Shown in pieces: positions 1-64,000 of a stretch of 64,000 bases of DNA. The DNA is from Siphlonurus alternatus. Its lineage: Eukaryota > Arthropoda > Insecta > Ephemeroptera > Siphlonuridae. The stretch spans positions 15,275,309 to 15,339,308 of the forward strand of contig OX463786.1 in the NCBI GenBank assembly GCA_949825025.1, written 5' to 3'. Under the pieces are notes generated by a model. The model saw only the letters and a program-made list of their open reading frames with translations. It had not been told where the DNA came from and ran no database searches. Position 1 is the first letter of the stretch. Every line of letters begins with the position of its first letter. The position numbers and the translations under genes are program-made.

Positions 1-63
1 AGACAGGTGACATGGATTTAGAAATATTAATGTTCTGAATTCAATTTATAAAATGAGACCACA

Positions 64-352
64 ATAGAGGCTTCAAGTCAGCTGATTTTTCGGTGATCCC
101 ACCCGCTATACCAAACCTATGTAAAAAAAACGTGAATTCGTTTTTTCACCCAGAATAAGATTTTTCAGGGATAATTCCTTTACGGAAATTTGGTTCAAAC
201 TGAAAAATAAAGTAAATAATTCAAGGTTTAGATTTTTTACTTGCTTTATAACCGAGAAAAGTTAAAAAAACACTTTGCTTCATTTTCAAGTGCAAGATGG
301 ACATTAGCGACAAACAGTTGCGCAGCGGAAGCGCATCACTTGAAGCCTCCAT
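64..352. repeat. Family G element (full palindrome)
   Basis: Ends are inverted: ATAGAGGCTTCAAG at the left and CTTGAAGCCTCCAT at the right. The internal GTGATCCCACCCGCTAT resembles the other members at 20811, 5576 and 43415. Confidence 0.7.
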
Positions 353-622
353 CTAAATTGGATATTTAAACGTCCTGACAGCAACTGAAAGGTTGATTAT
401 TGCAGATGTTGTTTATCCGGTTTTGTTTCTTTCAATTAATAAAATGTATTTTAAAGAATAGAACCCTCTCTTATAACATAACATTTTATGTGCTCTATTC
501 ATCATTTATAAACTCAGACCAATTCCTTTATATAAAATAATATTTACATTATATATTCTAAAATCCATGATGTATAGAAATCAGGAACAAGTTTACAAAA
601 AAAATATTTACAGCTGCGTCCA

Positions 623-747
623 TTAAGTCTGTTTTTTAAATCCTGTTCCTGTACATTTTCTGCACCCAATCAACCTTATGTCCACGTGCATAAAGTCGGT
701 TGGGTGCAGAAAGTGTACACTGGGCAGGGTTTACGAACAGACTTATT
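623..747. repeat. Hairpin just downstream of the stop codon
   Basis: The two halves are inverted copies: CAACCGACTTT / CAACCTTATG and GTCTG / CAGAC at the ends, with GCACCCAATC facing GGTTGGGTGC near the centre. It is a small palindromic element about 125 bases long starting some 25 bases past the TAA, so it may lie in the 3' UTR or at the cleavage site. Confidence 0.7.
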
Positions 748-766
748 AATTAAATTTGAAGAAAAC

Positions 767-772
767 TTTATT
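767..772 (-). promoter_or_regulatory. AATAAA directly after the stop codon
   Basis: On the minus strand the stop is followed at once by AATAAA. If used, the 3' UTR would be only 20-40 bases and would end in the hairpin at 623-747. It may equally be chance in AT-rich DNA. Confidence 0.35.
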
Positions 773-59407
<58,635 letters not shown>

Positions 59408-60148
59408 CGCTGACACGGCCGGCAACTGCACTGACAGTCCGACTCTATGTTGTTCTTTGCGCCTGCTCCCAACGCTAGTCAAGGAGGATAAAGTGGAGGT
59501 AGTCGCGATTACAAAACAAATTTAATCAGAGAATAACAATTTCCGAACGTATCTATTTTCTAATATTATTTTGACTCAGTTTTCTAATTGCTTGCTAATT
59601 ACCTGATGGTTGATATAAATTAATTTACTTTTGAATGAGGGAACTCTGGAAACTTAAAAAAATGGTCGATGCAGTTTTTGCTTGTGTATCATATGATATC
59701 TTTTACATTTTTTTTAAGGTTCTAGAAATAATTTTGTTTATAGAAGTTTTAAGACTTGTATAATAAGTTAATTTTTTTTTTATCAAGAAAACTGTGCCAT
59801 GGAGATTTAAAAAATTTATATAACTTTTCCTAAATTAATGTTGTGTAAGGAAATTGTTAAAAAGTCACCTATGAAAAAAAACTCTCTATCTAATGGTTTA
59901 TAGGAAAATATTAAAAAATTTAAAATAAAATAATGAAAAATAATAGTTGAATACATAATAATTAATAAATTATTTACATATTAAATACTATTTTAATAAA
60001 AATGAAAATAAAGGAAATGTAAAATACTTCTTGTTTGTATTAAAATAATTTTTATTTTATTTTTTTTTTACATATTATGACATGCAGTAATCATTCTTAT
60101 TTTAATGCTCATTCGTAAAAAAATTAATTTAAAACGTTTTAAATTATT

Positions 60149-60427
60149 GTTACATCATTATTATTATTATTATTATTTTTTACTTTTTAATCAAACCCTA
60201 TTGGGTACTTCTATTTACTAATTACATACTACTTTGAAACCCTAACTCGAGCGTTTCGCGGGCTCTTCTGGAACGAGGGCGGCCACGGCCTTGCAAATCC
60301 ATCCCGGCATTTGCCTGCGGCTGAGGGAAACGTGGAAACCTCAGCCAGGATGGACGCTACAGCTTTTGTCAATGAACCGGAAGTGCAATGGTCCAAAGCC
60401 AGAAGAACCACATAGTTACATCATTAT
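60149..60427 (-). mobile_element. 5S-headed SINE, 5'-truncated copy with target duplication
   Basis: Body and tail of the same SINE without the head. Flanked by a perfect 13-base direct repeat GTTACATCATTAT (60149-60161 and 60415-60427). Tail ends in an (AAT)n run. 5' truncation plus target duplication is the mark of LINE-driven retrotransposition. Confidence 0.9.
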
Positions 60428-60869
60428 AATGTCTACAAGGAAAAAATTAAATTTGTTCATACAAGCAGCGAACTCGGAAGTATATAAAAAAAAGGTATCA
60501 TAATTAAACCACAAAGATCCTGCGACAATATTACAAGGGAGTTTTTAACCGGACGACATAATATTCTCAATTCTGTGAAATAACAACTTATAAAATTTAT
60601 TACAACAATAAGGAAGCATGGTGCCTGCCATGTTCTTATCATAATTTCCTATAAGCTTATAAGACACCAAATGGATATATTTATGAAATTTTTATTGCAG
60701 AAATGAATAAAATAAGGTACCAAATTACATGATATTTTTTAAAATATAAATTTGTCAGATTTTCTGAATTAAAGTTTATATATAAGGGATAAAAGCCTCC
60801 AGAGAGCGTTGCTGCACTTTTAGTAAAAAAGAATTTCCCAGGCTCAGAAAAATTTAATCACAACAACAA

Positions 60870-61176
60870 TGGAGTATCGACCTCATTTTTTTTTTTTTTT
60901 TTTTTTTTTGCAGAAATGGATAGAGGGTGCAAAGTTATGCTACCCTGATTTTTTTTAGATTTTTTACAGCCCTGGAAGTATTTTTAAAAAATTATTGAAA
61001 GTCCTTTTTGTGACGTCACGCGGCGGCAAGTCCTATCTTTTTCTTAAGGAGAGGGGTCTCGTGACGTCACAAATAGGACTTTCAATAATTTTTTAAAAAT
61101 ACTTCTAGGGCTGTAAAAAATCTGAAAAAAATCAGGGTAGCATAGCTTTGTACCCTCTATCCATTTCTGCAATAAA
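60870..61176. mobile_element. MITE family A, copy 4 (right end lost)
   Basis: Left end GGAGTATCGACCTCA with a long T run; arms as in other copies with the CG-rich centre in the opposite orientation. The right terminus stops after TTTCTGCAATAAAA. Confidence 0.85.
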
Positions 61177-61634
61177 ATATTTTCATGTACATAGGTTGTC
61201 CACTATCGAAAGGCAATTTGCGAATGCATGCAATAAAATTATACAACATCAATGCCCCCTGTTTTTATAATTTTGGTATTTTAGAAAGATTTTGATTTTA
61301 ATATTAGGGAAGCAAACTGAAGGTTGCCATTGATGAAAATCTGTGTGGTATAAATAGAACTGGTTATGTACTGTTTTTTTGGTGATTTTTTAATTTTTTT
61401 TTATTTTAATATATCATTCTGAAAATTTTACGTGATACTTATAGTATTGATAACAATAGTAATACACACAACATATATGGTATTTTTTTATATTAACAAA
61501 ATCATCTCACTCTATCCATACAATAAATAAATACCACCTTTCTATGCTCTATCTTTCTATATACAAGTTCAACGGGCGTAGCAATGAGGTTGTCTGATTC
61601 TGTACATGAGCAAATTAATTAAATAATAATTATA

Positions 61635-61638
<4 letters not shown>

Positions 61639-61693
<55 letters not shown>
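61639..61693. repeat. (TC)n microsatellite
   Basis: About 27 uninterrupted units. Confidence 0.97.
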
Positions 61694-61695
<2 letters not shown>

Positions 61696-62333
61696 GTTAC
61701 CCTTCTATCTTTATTACTCTTGCAGTTTTCACTAATGTGTGAAGGTTATACAATTGTTACCTTTATAATTTAAATTACACGAAAAAATTGAACTCTCCGT
61801 GCAAAACTATAGAAAATAGACCTCTAAAACAAATAATGTAACACTTAATGAAGCATGTTCCTTTAACAAAGGTACCTGCCGTGAAGTCTAAAATTTATAC
61901 GGTTATAACTCGAATGAATTTGACCCTGTAATATTACGAAATGTTAATAATGTAATTTAAATTGCATTTTGCCATCATTTTGAATTACAATAAAAATAAC
62001 AAAATAAATAATGTTTTCACTTCATAATGTATATGTTATGTAGTCGAAAGCTACTTTTAATAAAAATTTAATTTGAAAATAATAAATAACAAATAAGTGA
62101 AAGAAGCAGGCATAAAAACAATATTTTGTTTTAATTATGATTTCTAAATATTTATAATTTAGACTTGATACTTTAAGTTGATGTTAAGGATGAATCTCCC
62201 AATTAATTTACTTTTATCCCCCCCCCCCTTTCCTTCCTTGACTTTAATGAAACTTGCAGGGGACTTTCAGCTCACTATCAATAGAAGACACAATCATAAT
62301 TGTTGCTCTTCACAAGCTAGAAGTGAAGACAAC

Positions 62334-62648
62334 AGAGTATCGACCTCATTTTTTTTTATTGCAGAAATGGATAGAGGGTGCAAAGTTATGCTAGCCTGAT
62401 TTTTTTCAGATTTTTTAGAGCTCGGGAACTATTTTTAAAAAATTATTGAAAGTTATTTTTGTGACGTCACGAAACGCCGCTCCTTAAGAAAAAGATAGGA
62501 CTTGCCGCCGCGTGACGTCACAAAAAGGACTTTCAATTTTTTTTTAAAAATACTTCCCGGACTCTAAAAAATCTGAAAAAAATCAGGGTAGCATAACTTT
62601 TCACCCTCTATTCATTTCTGCAATAAAAAATTTAAGGTCGATACTCCA
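62334..62648. mobile_element. MITE family A, copy 5 (full)
   Basis: Ends GAGTATCGACCTC / AGGTCGATACTC, two GTGACGTCAC sites and the CTTAAGAAAAAGATAGG centre shared with copies 2 and 3. Confidence 0.9.
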
Positions 62649-63729
62649 CTGCTGTTTCTTGGCTATTTCTCTCCAAAGCTGCATGTTAAAAACATTAAGA
62701 TTGCGACAGAATGTAAAATTCAATAACACGAAACAGTTGACAATATTCACTGCAGTATATTTCATACTCTCTCTTTTCCACATATTTACTCAAACTTGCA
62801 AGTTCTAGCAATACGAATGACCTTGCAAGTCTACATGTTAGCATCTCTCCACTAACTGGGTACAATGTGCTGACTGTGTACAACTTTCCTCTATGTAATG
62901 GCGTTATTTGATACTTGTAATGAAATACGCAATGTTCAATATACAGTCAACTCAATTTAAATTCCCTCTATGGATATAAAAGTTATCTACACTTCCTACA
63001 TATAAGATCTGTTCTTAATTAATCCCCTTGAACTGCATGTGTATAACTTTTCTGCACATGATTTCATTATATACCTAGGGGGTGCTCAATTATACCTCCA
63101 ATAAGTATAGAAAATACATGTTAATTTCTTGCGTAACTTTACAGAAATTCTTAATTAATTGGCGGTATTTGAACACCCCCCTGGATATAAGGTCGATCGG
63201 GTGTAAAAATTATACTCTGTGCAATGTTTATTAACAGATCTATAATGTTAAAAATATAACTGTATCTTGCTTGACTCCATTTCCAGTAGAATATAAAGAA
63301 AGATGGAGATTTAAGATATGAACTGATGAACTCAATTCCAAATTTTTATTCGGAGCGTTTTTACAAGTCATTTTATTTTATATATAGCTATTATCTCAAA
63401 ACATGTCCATGATATTTGAAATGTTTTTTAACTTTTTTTATTTAATCAATAATTGTCTACTTCGTAGAACTGCAATATGACAAATTTTTACATTATTACT
63501 TTGCTCAGGTTTTTGTAAATATCGTTAGAAGGGTTGCAACTTATAGGTATGAAAAATATTAAGAATCGTCTTTCCTACGATGCTGTGTCCCATTCGAAAA
63601 CACCGTTTTAAATCAACAAAGTTATTCGACTCTCATTGCTGGAATTTTGTGAAGAACGCCTACAAAGAATTTCTATGACTTCTTATGCAAATACAATTAT
63701 TTTGATTTCATTTGTAAATTACGGTAAAC

Positions 63730-63730
<1 letters not shown>

Positions 63731-63815
<85 letters not shown>
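63731..63815. repeat. (GA)n microsatellite
   Basis: About 42 uninterrupted units. Confidence 0.97.
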
Positions 63816-63821
<6 letters not shown>

Positions 63822-64000
63822 GCATGCGTTATTAAAAAAATGTTTAACAGATACAATATAATATCATTCTAATATTATATTAATTCAAAGTGTTTTTCGT
63901 GCTTAATATAATATTTTAAAAATTAAATATCGTTGTCTGATGAAGTATTATACATTTTATTGTCTTCATCGACTATCTATTAATTTTAAAATAAGCAACT

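Larger units (their letters stand above)
59475..64000. other. Region upstream of exon 1
   Basis: No exon or promoter recognised. Contains the truncated SINE, MITE A copies 4 and 5, (TC)n and (GA)n tracts; 61180-61630 and 62650-63720 are AT-rich with nothing seen apart from an ACAGTCAA family B-like end near 62943. Confidence 0.7.

Overview
This window looks like nuclear DNA of an invertebrate, most likely an arthropod. It is AT-rich, carries split genes with GT-AG introns, and is dense with small hairpin transposons, microsatellites and a SINE. Species cannot be fixed from the sequence; an insect is my best inference.

One gene fills nearly the whole window on the minus strand. Twenty-three coding exons between 59407 and 773 join with every intron phase agreeing and give a 1148-residue protein ending in TAA. 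It is a Munc13-family priming protein of the BAIAP3/UNC13D (insect Unc-13-4A/staccato, Unc-13-4B) branch. The order is a short N-terminal region, a C2 domain (about residues 156-300), a helical MUN region with two Munc-homology parts (about 350-960), and a second C2 domain (about 985-1110). Such proteins act in vesicle priming and in dense-core or endosomal vesicle release.

Layout, read along the gene: exon 1 (59.3 kb), a 23-kb intron 1, exon 2 (36.0 kb), a 9.8-kb intron 2, then exons 3-23 packed between 26.2 and 0.77 kb. Upstream of exon 1 (59.5-64 kb) I see only repeats.

The introns record transposon activity. There are several palindromic MITE families (called A, B, C, D and G here), some carrying the CRE octamer TGACGTCA. 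A nested stack at 32.6-35.4 kb has TTAA target sites whose empty versions are also in the window. A SINE has a head derived from 5S rRNA. A hAT-like element abuts the donor of exon 13. Exon 17 has partial tandem copies beside it, and a 708-bp palindrome lies in intron 2. Intron 1 holds a compositionally foreign block at 46.9-53.6 kb that includes six tandem copies of a 446-bp unit.

A few short open frames inside intron 1 and a CRE/TATA cluster in intron 2 could belong to nested genes; they are listed with low confidence. No rRNA gene, convincing tRNA or CRISPR array was found.
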